DNA of 6,647 bases, taken from contig JAUWKC010000098.1 of assembly GCA_030607345.1 (NCBI GenBank), positions 1-6,647 of the forward strand, in the 5' to 3' direction. The stretch is from Planctomycetota bacterium. GTDB lineage: Bacteria; Planctomycetota; Phycisphaerae; Sedimentisphaerales; SG8-4. Positions 1 to 6,647 of this stretch are shown here, piece by piece (position 1 is the first letter of the stretch; each line of letters starts with the position of its first letter). The translations under genes were made by a program, and so were the position numbers. The notes under the pieces are model-generated. The model was given only the letters and a program-made list of their open reading frames with translations, did no database searches and was not told where the DNA came from.

Positions 1-1125
1 AGGGCGTCGCTATTGACCGGCAGGTATCCTGACCTGGTCGGCGTGCCGGGAGTCATCCGCACGCATCTAAGAAACAACTGGGGCTATCTTGCTCCGCAAG
101 CGGTTCTACTGCCGAAGCTGCTCAAGCGGGCCGGCTATCATACTGCTATTGTGGGCAAATGGCACCTCGGCCTGGAGTCACCGAACATCCCCAATGTCCG
201 AGGCTTCGACCTTTTCCACGGCTATCTCGGTGACATGATGGACGACTACTACAACCATAGACGTCACGGCATAAACTACATGCGGCTAAACAACAAAGAA
301 ATCGACCCCAAAGGCCACGCCACCGATCTATTTTCGCAGTGGGCGGTAGACTACATCAAAGAGCGTTCCAGGTCGAAGCAGCCTTTCTTTCTGTATCTGG
401 CTTATAATGCGCCACACACCCCGATCCAGCCGCCGAAGGAATGGTGCGAAAAGGTGAAAGAACGGGAAAAGAATATCAGTGACAAACGAGCCAAGCTCGT
501 CGCCCTGATTGAGCACATGGATGATGGTATCGGGAAGGTGCTGGAGGCGCTGAAGCAGTCTGGTGCGAAGGAGAATACACTTATCATCTTTACATCTGAT
601 AACGGCGGGCAGTTGAACGTCGGAGCCAACAATGGCCCGCTGCGAGCCGGAAAGCAGGATATGTATGAGGGAGGTATTCGTGTGCCGATGTGCGCGGTGT
701 GGCCGTCAAAGATAAAAGCCGGCTCATACGGCGACCGTGTCGCCTTAACTATGGACTTGTTCCCGACGATTTGTGAGGCGGCGGGTACGGCGGTGGATTA
801 TGAGATTGACGGCCACAGCATCCTGCCGGCATTGCTCGGTAAAAGCCAGCCTGCCGAAGACCGTTTTCTCTTCTGGGTGCGTCGCGAAGGCGGTCGTTAT
901 GGTGGCCGGGCCTATTATGCCGTGCGCTACGGCGACTTTAAACTCGTGCAGAACAGCCCGTTCGAGCCGCTGCAGCTTTACAACCTCAAGGATGACCCGA
1001 AGGAACAAAATCCGCTGGACAGAAAGCATCCAATGTATAACAAACTTTTCACCGCCCTGCGCAACCACATCATCGAAGCCGGTGCCGTGCCCTGGGAGAA
1101 ATACCCCGTAAAACTGAGTAGTTAA
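1..1125 (+). CDS. Type I (formylglycine-dependent) sulfatase, 5' end cut by the window
   Basis: This is the C-terminal 374 residues of an arylsulfatase-type enzyme that hydrolyses sulfate esters, probably on a sulfated glycan outside the cytoplasm. The frame is open from base 1, and the first residues read RASLLTGRYP. That is the second half of the C-x-P-S-R-x-x-L-L-T-G-R signature, so the cysteine converted to formylglycine lies a few codons upstream of the window. The TTG at 13 falls inside this motif and is not the true start. The second sulfatase signature, GYHTAIVGKWHLG, is at fragment residues 45-57. NAPHTP with a candidate sulfate-binding His139 follows. FTSDNGG gives metal ligands Asp200/Asn201, and GPLRAGK ends at Lys218. 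The typical C-terminal subdomain (LYNLKDDPKEQNP) ends at the TAA at 1123. Family members are usually 450-550 residues, so perhaps 60-120 are missing, including any signal peptide. It is followed 27 nt later by the flavoprotein gene, probably in one operon. The family is secure; the substrate and subfamily are not visible. Confidence 0.95.
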   Translation, partial: RASLLTGRYPDLVGVPGVIRTHLRNNWGYLAPQAVLLPKLLKRAGYHTAIVGKWHLGLESPNIPNVRGFDLFHGYLGDMMDDYYNHRRHGINYMRLNNKEIDPKGHATDLFSQWAVDYIKERSRSKQPFFLYLAYNAPHTPIQPPKEWCEKVKEREKNISDKRAKLVALIEHMDDGIGKVLEALKQSGAKENTLIIFTSDNGGQLNVGANNGPLRAGKQDMYEGGIRVPMCAVWPSKIKAGSYGDRVALTMDLFPTICEAAGTAVDYEIDGHSILPALLGKSQPAEDRFLFWVRREGGRYGGRAYYAVRYGDFKLVQNSPFEPLQLYNLKDDPKEQNPLDRKHPMYNKLFTALRNHIIEAGAVPWEKYPVKLSS

Positions 1126-1135
1126 TCTAAAATTC

Positions 1136-1141
1136 AAGAGG
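1136..1141 (+). promoter_or_regulatory. Ribosome binding site (AAGAGG) choosing the ATG at 1153
   Basis: AAGAGG lies 11 nt before the ATG at 1153 but only 2 nt before the in-frame GTG at 1144. The spacing argues for ATG 1153 as the start. The resulting N-terminus, MKKRKDILSS, is also a well-formed basic signal-peptide n-region. The longer GTG form would only add three residues. Confidence 0.55.
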
Positions 1142-1152
1142 TAGTGGTAAAA

Positions 1153-4100
1153 ATGAAGAAGAGAAAAGACATATTGAGTAGCTTGTTATTTATGGTTCTG
1201 TTGTACTCGGTTGTTTCAACTGCTTCGGCGGATACAGTCCTGCTCGAGGCAGAGAGTTTTGAGGACCCTGGCGGCTGGGTCATTGACCAGCAGTTCATGG
1301 ACCAGATGGGCTCGCCTTATCTGTTGGCCCACGGTTTGGGGGAGCCGGTAAATGACGCTGTCACAAAAGTTCGGTTTCCTTCAACCGGAAAATATCGCAT
1401 CTGGGTGCGCACTCGCGATTGGGTTGCTCCGTGGAAAGCTCCCGGCGCACCGGGCAGGTTCCAGTTGCTCATCGACGGCAAACCACTCAAAACCGTCTTC
1501 GGTACTACAAGGGCCGACTGGCACTGGCAGGATGGCGGAACGGTAGAGATAACGAAAAAGCAAGCTAAAATCGCGCTGCACGATTTGACCGGCTTCGAAG
1601 GAAGATGCGATGCTGTCGTTTTCTCAACCGATACGAACTTCACACCGCCCAAAAAAGGTGAAAGTCTAAACAGGTTTCGACGAAAATTACTTGGCTTGCC
1701 CGATGCTCCCGAAGATGCAGGCCGATACGATTTGGTTGTGGTCGGCGGCGGCATTGCGGGCACCTGTACTGCTGTTTCGTCGGCCAGACTCGGGCTCCAG
1801 GTAGCGCTGATACAAAACCGGCCTGTACTCGGCGGCAACAACAGCTCGGAAGTCCGCGTCCATTTAGGAGGCAAGATAAACCTTCCACCTTATCCTGCGC
1901 TGGGCAACGTCGTCAAGGAGCTCGATTCGGGAAAGCGCGGAAATGCGCAACCTGCTTCAAACTACGATGACAAAAAGAAGCTGCGTGTTGTGCAGGCCGA
2001 GAAGAATATTCACCTGTTTCTAAATACGCACGCCTATAAGGTTGAGAAAAAAGGTAACCGAATCACCAACATCTTTGCCAAAAATATAATAACAGGTAAG
2101 GAGCTGCGATTTGCTGCCCCCTTGTTTGCCGACTGCACCGGCGATGGTACTATAGGATTCCTTGCCGGCGCCGATTATCGTATGGGACGTGAGGGACGTG
2201 CCCGGACCGCAGAGTCACTGGCGCCCAAAGAGCCCGACAAAATGACAATGGGCGCCTCGGTGCAATGGTACACTGAAAAAACCGACGAATTCTCCGCCTT
2301 TCCGGATTGCCCCTGGGCCCTGCAGTTCAACGAAGAAAGCTGCCAGCGCTTAACCAGGGGAGATTGGGACTGGGAAACCGGTCTCAACCGCGATCAGATA
2401 ACCGAATTTGAGTCCATTCGTGACCATGCCCTTCGCGCCGTCTATGGCAACTGGGCGTTTCTGAAGAGTTCCAGCCGCGATAAGGTCAAATACGAAAAAC
2501 TCAAACTTTCCTGGGTCGCCTATATCGCCGGCAAGCGCGAATCCCGCCGCTTGCTCGGCGATGTCATATTGCAGCAGCAGGACATCCAGCAGAAAAAAGA
2601 ATTTCCCGATGCCTTTGTCACGACTACCTGGACAATCGACCTTCACTATCCCGCCCCGGAGAACACCAAACACTTCCCCGGCCGGGAATTCAGAACGATC
2701 GCCAAACATGCCCGCATCGACCCGTATCCGGGCCCTTTCCGCTGCTTCTATTCGCGCAATATCAACAACCTGATGATGGCGGGGCGCTGCATCAGCGTTA
2801 CTCACGTAGCATTAGGTACTGTCCGTGTGATGCGGACGTGCGGCATGATGGGTGAAGTAGTGGGCATGGCCGCTTCGCTGTGCGCCAAGCACAAAACCGA
2901 TCCTCGTGGCGTCTATCAGCGGCACCTGGCCGAGCTCAAAGAATTGGCTAAACGCGGTGTTGGTAAGTCGGATCTGGCAGATGACAATGCGTTCGTACAG
3001 GCGATGGAGAATGGCAAGCTTGCCAATGAAGGATTTATACGGTGCCGAAATTTTGTCAAAGGCTGGCTCAAGCATGCCGACCCTGCGACCGGCTTAATCC
3101 CAAGGAACCTCAACAGAAACAAGGACATTTGGAATGCCCAGGACAGCGCCGCCGACAACTATCCCTTTATGGTGCTCACTGCGGCCATTACAGACCGCCC
3201 CATGTTCAATGGTCGAATGCTCGATATGCTTCGCACTGAGACCAAACTTACATCCCGCATCGGGAACCTGCCGGACACGTACTCATTTCCCAAAAAGAAT
3301 TTTCAGTCCGCACAGCCTGATATAGGCCGCATCATCTTCGGCTCATCCGAATATATCAAAGACGGCCTGCTGCCGCTTACCGAGTGGCTGGGCCCAAGTC
3401 CCTGGTGCGACCGTATGATCGGCATTCTTGATGATATATGGAAGCACGCCCCTGTCGAAACAAAATATGGCAAAATCCCGTCAACCAGCCAGGAAATCAA
3501 CGGCGAGATGCTCCAGACCCTTTCCCGCATCTACTGGATGACTGGCGACAAAAAATACCTCGACTGGGCCATTCGCCTCGGCGACTACTACCTCCTTGGC
3601 GACCACCACCCTACCCGTGTAGTTTCCCCGGCGAAGGGGCAGTGGCTCCTGCTTGAACTGACCGAACCGCAGCAAATCGCCCGCGCCGAAATCGCCTGGA
3701 TCTACGGTGACCGGCGAAGTTACGTTTTCAACATCGAGACCTCCGGCGATAAGCAGACCTGGAAGAAGATCTTCGACGGCAAGTCAAGCGGCAAGTCGGC
3801 GGCCATGGAATCATACGGCCTGCCTGAGACTTCGGGCCGCTATGCCCGCATCAATGGCTTCGGTAACAACGAGAACGACTGGACCAACATCGCCGAGATT
3901 GCCCTCTATGGAGCGGCAGATGAGAAGCTGAAGGTCAAATCCGCAACAGCCAGCGGTCACCAGGTCCCGAACAAGCCGGCCAACACCTTCGATGGTGATA
4001 TGGGCACAAGATGGTCCGTTGGCGGGGCGGGTGCCAGCGGACCGAGGCTGCGACTCGATGACCACGGCTGCGAAATTGTCTCTGGCCTGTGTGAGATCTA

Positions 4101-4920
4101 CGCCGCCGTCAATTTTGTCGCCCCTGATAAGAAGCACGCATATGAAAAACCAATCCACGAGATGCTCGACCGAATCCTCGAAGTGGGCCGCGACGGGCAT
4201 GGTCTGTTCTACAACTGGGTCGATACCGCCACCGGTGCCCATGACAACGGTAGAACCGATAACTGGGGCTACAACCTGAACGGTGTCTACACCGTTTATC
4301 TAATCGACAAAACCGAGGCCTATCGTCAGGCCGTACGATATGCCCTCGGCAACCTCACTCAATACTATAGCGACTACAAATGGGAAGGTGGTGGTGCCGA
4401 TGGCTACGCCGATTCCATCGAAGGCGCCATCAACCTCTACAACCGCGAAACAATACGCTCAGCCGAAGAATGGCTGGATTATTCAACAAGGCTGATGTGG
4501 AAAATTCAAAAACCGGATGGCATCGTCGAGGGCTGGCATGGGGATGGCAACTTCGCAAGAACTACCATAATGTATTGCCTGTGGAAAACCAGGGGTCTGA
4601 CTATCAGACCTTGGCGCGAGGATGTGGTTTTTGGTGCTGTTCAGGATGGCAATGTTCTCAAAATAAGTATCCGTGCCGAAAAGAATTGGGAGGGGAAAAT
4701 CCTGTTCGATGTGCCGCGTCATAAAACCATTATGAAGATGCCTCTCGACTGGCCCCGCCTCAATCAGTTTCCCGAATGGTTCACCGTCGAAGCAGGCAAA
4801 TCATATGTCGGTCACGACCTGACGTCCAATTCCAGCCAAACACTTACGGGCAAACAATTGCATGAAGGTATAGCCATACACTTAAAGGCCGGCACCGAAC
4901 GGCGCATGCTGGTGAAATAA
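1153..4920 (+). CDS. Secreted multi-domain FAD-dependent oxidoreductase fused to an alpha/alpha-toroid glycosidase-like domain
   Basis: This 1255-residue protein is predicted to be exported (numbering from ATG 1153; an in-frame GTG at 1144 is possible). Residues 1-26 form a Sec signal peptide with likely cleavage after ASA26. Residues 27-160 look like a CBM6/35-type beta-sandwich, starting VLLEAESFED and containing GKYRIWVRTRDW. Residues 192 to about 590 are a FAD-dependent oxidoreductase of the FAD_oxidored type. It has the dinucleotide-binding GGGIAG at 198-203, LGGNNSSEVRVHLGG just after, DCTGDG at 327-332, and a C-terminal FAD-contact region starting GRC at 544-546. The usual acidic residue at the end of strand beta-2 is Gln221. 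From about 625 a helical repeat region resembles six-hairpin glycosidases (WMTGDKKYLDWAIRLGDYY). It is broken by a discoidin-like insert at 823-964, resumes at LRLDDHGCE (966-974), and runs to a beta-rich end (about 1153-1255). Its neighbour is a sulfatase, so a role in sulfated-polysaccharide breakdown is likely. The catalytic chemistry is unknown. Similar proteins are sometimes labelled 'xanthan lyase', which I would not trust. The FAD domain is secure, the toroid probable. Confidence 0.88.
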   Translation: MKKRKDILSSLLFMVLLYSVVSTASADTVLLEAESFEDPGGWVIDQQFMDQMGSPYLLAHGLGEPVNDAVTKVRFPSTGKYRIWVRTRDWVAPWKAPGAPGRFQLLIDGKPLKTVFGTTRADWHWQDGGTVEITKKQAKIALHDLTGFEGRCDAVVFSTDTNFTPPKKGESLNRFRRKLLGLPDAPEDAGRYDLVVVGGGIAGTCTAVSSARLGLQVALIQNRPVLGGNNSSEVRVHLGGKINLPPYPALGNVVKELDSGKRGNAQPASNYDDKKKLRVVQAEKNIHLFLNTHAYKVEKKGNRITNIFAKNIITGKELRFAAPLFADCTGDGTIGFLAGADYRMGREGRARTAESLAPKEPDKMTMGASVQWYTEKTDEFSAFPDCPWALQFNEESCQRLTRGDWDWETGLNRDQITEFESIRDHALRAVYGNWAFLKSSSRDKVKYEKLKLSWVAYIAGKRESRRLLGDVILQQQDIQQKKEFPDAFVTTTWTIDLHYPAPENTKHFPGREFRTIAKHARIDPYPGPFRCFYSRNINNLMMAGRCISVTHVALGTVRVMRTCGMMGEVVGMAASLCAKHKTDPRGVYQRHLAELKELAKRGVGKSDLADDNAFVQAMENGKLANEGFIRCRNFVKGWLKHADPATGLIPRNLNRNKDIWNAQDSAADNYPFMVLTAAITDRPMFNGRMLDMLRTETKLTSRIGNLPDTYSFPKKNFQSAQPDIGRIIFGSSEYIKDGLLPLTEWLGPSPWCDRMIGILDDIWKHAPVETKYGKIPSTSQEINGEMLQTLSRIYWMTGDKKYLDWAIRLGDYYLLGDHHPTRVVSPAKGQWLLLELTEPQQIARAEIAWIYGDRRSYVFNIETSGDKQTWKKIFDGKSSGKSAAMESYGLPETSGRYARINGFGNNENDWTNIAEIALYGAADEKLKVKSATASGHQVPNKPANTFDGDMGTRWSVGGAGASGPRLRLDDHGCEIVSGLCEIYAAVNFVAPDKKHAYEKPIHEMLDRILEVGRDGHGLFYNWVDTATGAHDNGRTDNWGYNLNGVYTVYLIDKTEAYRQAVRYALGNLTQYYSDYKWEGGGADGYADSIEGAINLYNRETIRSAEEWLDYSTRLMWKIQKPDGIVEGWHGDGNFARTTIMYCLWKTRGLTIRPWREDVVFGAVQDGNVLKISIRAEKNWEGKILFDVPRHKTIMKMPLDWPRLNQFPEWFTVEAGKSYVGHDLTSNSSQTLTGKQLHEGIAIHLKAGTERRMLVK
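3619..4044 (+). other. Discoidin (F5/8 type C, CBM32-like) module with swapped halves, inserted in the toroid domain
   Basis: Residues 823-964 of the 1153-4920 protein interrupt what otherwise reads as one helical domain: LGDYYLLGDHHPTR before it and LRLDDHGCEIVSG after it. The insert begins in the middle of a discoidin fold, with GQWLLLELTEPQQI (829-842), then IAWIYGDRRSYVFNIETS, GRYARINGFG and AEIALYG (914-920), the normal C-terminal end. After a short linker comes the normal N-terminal end, VKSATASGHQVPNKPANTFDG, followed by GTRWS at 951-955. Together the parts make one full-length module of about 120 residues in C-half/N-half order. Such modules usually bind glycans. The order is read directly; circular permutation versus two truncated tandem copies is an inference. 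Confidence 0.65.
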
Positions 4921-4984
4921 CCTCAAGAAAGAGCATAATAGCAAAAGTTTATTTATACACTTGTTGCAAGCAGCATTCAAAACC

Positions 4985-4990
4985 AGGGGG
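4985..4990 (+). promoter_or_regulatory. Ribosome binding site (AGGGGG) of the terminase gene
   Basis: A purine-rich AGGGGG lies 7 nt before the ATG at 4998. This supports that start over the downstream Met6. It sits in the 77-nt gap after the flavoprotein gene, where I see no convincing promoter or terminator. Confidence 0.55.
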
Positions 4991-4997
4991 TTTAATA

Positions 4998-6494
4998 ATG
5001 ACAAAATCAACTATGTGCAGTTCAGCAGGAACCTGCAATATCGAAAGAGCAGCTAACATTTACGAGAGTTTACGCCGTACTCGACCGGGCACAAAGCGGG
5101 ACCTTAAAAATTACGTCAAAGTCTTTCTGGGTATCGATGTCCCGGACAAAAGAATCTGCCCCGAACATCATAGGCCGATGGATTATCTCTGGCACACTTT
5201 CGCTGCGGACTTCGCTGCCGAAGCAAAAGCAAACGCCGATGCAATTGTCTGGGCCAACCGTGCCGGCGGCAAGACTGAATTGGCTGCGGTCGCGACGCTT
5301 TTGGATTGTGTCTTTAAGCCGAACTGCCGGGGCAGGATTCTTGGCGGCTCAGGTGAGCAGTCCGGCAGGATGTATCAATACCTTACCGCTTTTTTATGGA
5401 ACGGCTTCGAAAAGTTTCTGGCAGGCCCGGCCCTCAAAGCAAAATGCCGTTTTGTCAACGGCTCGTCCGTCGAAGTGCTCACCCAATCGGCGACAAGTGT
5501 TCGCGGCCAGCACATTCACAAACTTCGCTGTGATGAGGTCGAGCTTTTCGACGAGGATGTTTTTGCAGCCGCAAAGTTCACCACCCAAAGCACAGAAAAT
5601 CTTGTGGCTGCTATGGAGCTAATCAGCACAATGCACAGACCGTATGGCTTGATGCAAAAAGTTGTTTCCGATGCAGATTGCTTTGGCACCCCGGTTTTCA
5701 AATGGTGCATGTTGGAAGTGATTGAAAAATGCATCGATAGGAGCTGCTCGCAGTGCCCCTTGATGGAAGACTGCCGGGGAAAAGCAAAAGTTGCCGAAGG
5801 TTATCTGAAAATTGACGATTGTATAACGCAGATGCGCCGGGCCAGCAGGGCAGGCTTCGAGGCTGAGATGCTTTGCAGAAGGCCTTCACTGGAGAATGTG
5901 GTCTTTAGCGAGTTCGACCCATACAGGCACGTCCAGCCTCTCGATTATGACAAGAACCTGCCTCTCTACCGCGCCCTTGATTTTGGTTTTGTAAATCCTT
6001 TTGTATGTTTGTGGATTCAGGTCGACAGTGCTGGTGTTGTGCGGGTCATAGATGAGTATGTTCGAAGCCGCGCGACTATTGACGTGCACGTTGGCGAGAT
6101 TAAGAGCCGCACGCCCGGCGGTGAAAGTTCGGTGGCTGCGACTTTTTGTGACCCCGCCGGTGCCGGCGTAAATGATGTTACAGGCACAAGTGCCGTTCGG
6201 GAGTTGAGGGCGATGGGAATAAAAGCCCGATACCGGCGAAGCGGCATCCTGCAGGGTATTGAGCTTATCCGGAGGGCGGTTCGGGCCGGAGACGGCAAAA
6301 GCCGGTTTATAATCTCACACAGGTGTCAGCGGCTGATAGAGGCGATGCGGTGCTATCATTATCCCGAATCCGGCAGTGCTGCCGCCGGCGAACTGCCCCT
6401 AAAAGACGGCGTCTACGACCACCCAATAGACGCTTTGCGATATTTCTTCGTCAACCACACACGAACCACAAAAACCACCACCAGACGCTATTAA
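4998..6494 (+). CDS. Phage terminase large subunit (TerL), ATPase plus nuclease
   Basis: This 498-residue protein is a predicted DNA-packaging motor. It would pump DNA into a capsid using ATP and cut the concatemer with its C-terminal RNase H-like nuclease. In the ATPase half, NRAGGKT (residues 87-93, Lys92) is the Walker A motif and LRCDEVELF (Asp179/Glu180) is Walker B. ISTMHRP (Thr211) fits the coupling motif. The nuclease half has ALDFGFVNPF (Asp328), TFCDPAGAG (Asp385) and YDHPIDALRY (Asp474/Asp478), which match the three acidic metal-binding positions. The length is normal and all key residues are present, so it looks functional. Between the halves is a cysteine-rich stretch, C237, C245, C250, C253 and C259, which could bind a metal or Fe-S cluster. 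No small terminase subunit lies directly upstream; the preceding gene is a carbohydrate-active protein. The source could be a prophage, a remnant or a gene-transfer-agent-like cluster. The family call is strong; the element type is open. Confidence 0.9.
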   Translation: MTKSTMCSSAGTCNIERAANIYESLRRTRPGTKRDLKNYVKVFLGIDVPDKRICPEHHRPMDYLWHTFAADFAAEAKANADAIVWANRAGGKTELAAVATLLDCVFKPNCRGRILGGSGEQSGRMYQYLTAFLWNGFEKFLAGPALKAKCRFVNGSSVEVLTQSATSVRGQHIHKLRCDEVELFDEDVFAAAKFTTQSTENLVAAMELISTMHRPYGLMQKVVSDADCFGTPVFKWCMLEVIEKCIDRSCSQCPLMEDCRGKAKVAEGYLKIDDCITQMRRASRAGFEAEMLCRRPSLENVVFSEFDPYRHVQPLDYDKNLPLYRALDFGFVNPFVCLWIQVDSAGVVRVIDEYVRSRATIDVHVGEIKSRTPGGESSVAATFCDPAGAGVNDVTGTSAVRELRAMGIKARYRRSGILQGIELIRRAVRAGDGKSRFIISHRCQRLIEAMRCYHYPESGSAAAGELPLKDGVYDHPIDALRYFFVNHTRTTKTTTRRY

Positions 6495-6543
6495 ATTGTG
6501 CGAAGATGAATCTGTTGTCCGGTTTATAATCGGCTGGTTTTCT

Positions 6544-6570
6544 TTGACTTCTCACCGCCACTGTTATAAA
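6544..6570 (+). promoter_or_regulatory. Candidate sigma70-type promoter with extended -10
   Basis: TTGACT at 6544-6549 (5 of 6 to the -35 consensus) is followed by TATAAA at 6565-6570 after 15 nt, slightly short of the usual 16-18. TG at 6562-6563 lies one base before the hexamer, as in extended -10 promoters. Transcription would start near 6577, about 30 nt before the ATG at 6609. This is sequence resemblance only; an AT-rich gap can produce such matches by chance. Confidence 0.35.
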
Positions 6571-6608
6571 CTGTGTAAAGTTACAGCTTTTTAAGGCGGC
6601 CAAAAACG

Positions 6609-6647
6609 ATGAATTACCAGTTCGACAAAGAGCACATATCTCAGCAC
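6609..6647 (+). CDS. Start of an unrecognised gene, cut by the window end
   Basis: An ATG at 6609 opens a frame of 13 codons (MNYQFDKEHISQH) that runs to the window end. An AAGG at 6593-6596, within AAGGCGG, lies 12 nt upstream as a weak ribosome binding site, and a candidate promoter precedes it. The residues are too few to recognise a family. If the terminase belongs to a phage module, a portal or other head gene would be a usual next neighbour, but nothing visible here supports a specific call. Confidence 0.35.
   Translation, partial: MNYQFDKEHISQH

Noticed and set aside
13..15. TTG as a start codon of the sulfatase
   Set aside because: It lies inside the conserved sulfatase signature and the frame is open to base 1, so the gene starts before the window.
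745..1137. 130-codon open frame on the minus strand across the end of the sulfatase gene
   Set aside because: It lies opposite a well-supported sulfatase frame with conserved motifs. Its translation shows no recognisable domain, so it is a shadow frame.
2350..2805. 151-codon minus-strand open frame opposite the FAD domain
   Set aside because: It is fully inside the flavoprotein gene and has no family signal. GC-rich codon use readily leaves such frames open.
3811..4242. 143-codon minus-strand open frame opposite the discoidin/toroid region
   Set aside because: The plus-strand frame carries clear domain motifs through this stretch, and the antisense product has no recognisable features.
4950..4960. 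TTTATA/TATACA-like -10 box upstream of the terminase gene
   Set aside because: No acceptable -35 element lies at the right distance, so a promoter could not be supported.
6519..6531. 13-nt direct repeat CCGGTTTATAATC, also at 6302-6314 inside the terminase gene
   Set aside because: There are only two short copies about 217 nt apart, one within coding sequence and with no further copies seen. It is likely chance and not an att site.
6568..6592. Possible intrinsic terminator: AAACTGT pairing with ACAGCTTT around an 8-nt loop, followed by T residues
   Set aside because: The stem is AT-rich, needs a bulged C, and overlaps the candidate -10 box. It is too weak to call.

Overview
The window holds two large genes, one gene cut by the left edge, and the first codons of a possible fourth gene at the right edge. 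All are on the + strand. The gene content is a type I sulfatase next to a very large secreted multi-domain flavoprotein/carbohydrate-active protein. With the moderate GC content this suggests a polysaccharide-degrading member of the Planctomycetota/Lentisphaerota/Kiritimatiellota group. My best guess is a Phycisphaerae-like planctomycete. This is an inference from gene style only; there is no rRNA or other marker here.

Region 1 (1-4920) looks like part of a polysaccharide-utilisation operon. The 3' part of a formylglycine-dependent sulfatase (1-1125) is followed after 27 nt by a 1255-residue exported protein (1153-4920). That protein reads, in order: Sec-type signal peptide, CBM6/35-like beta-sandwich, FAD-dependent oxidoreductase of the FAD_oxidored type, and an alpha/alpha-toroid (six-hairpin glycosidase-like) domain with a C-terminal beta region. 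The toroid is interrupted by a discoidin (F5/8 type C, CBM32-like) module. The two halves of that module appear in swapped order, which is the most unusual thing in the window. The simplest joint role is desulfation plus redox and/or glycosidic processing of a sulfated glycan outside the cytoplasm. The substrate cannot be read from sequence.

Region 2 (4998-6494) is of a different kind: a phage terminase large subunit (TerL) with intact ATPase and nuclease motifs and a cysteine-rich insert between them. No small terminase gene or other phage gene precedes it. The 77-nt gap at 4921-4997 therefore marks a sharp change of content, from catabolic genes to a phage-type DNA-packaging gene. It could be the edge of a prophage, a prophage remnant or a gene-transfer-agent-like cluster.

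Region 3 (6495-6647) is a 114-nt non-coding gap with one plausible sigma70-type promoter, followed by an ATG at 6609 that is open to the window end (13 codons). I saw no tRNA, rRNA, CRISPR array, insertion sequence or convincing intrinsic terminator. No gap without a gene is longer than about 115 nt.
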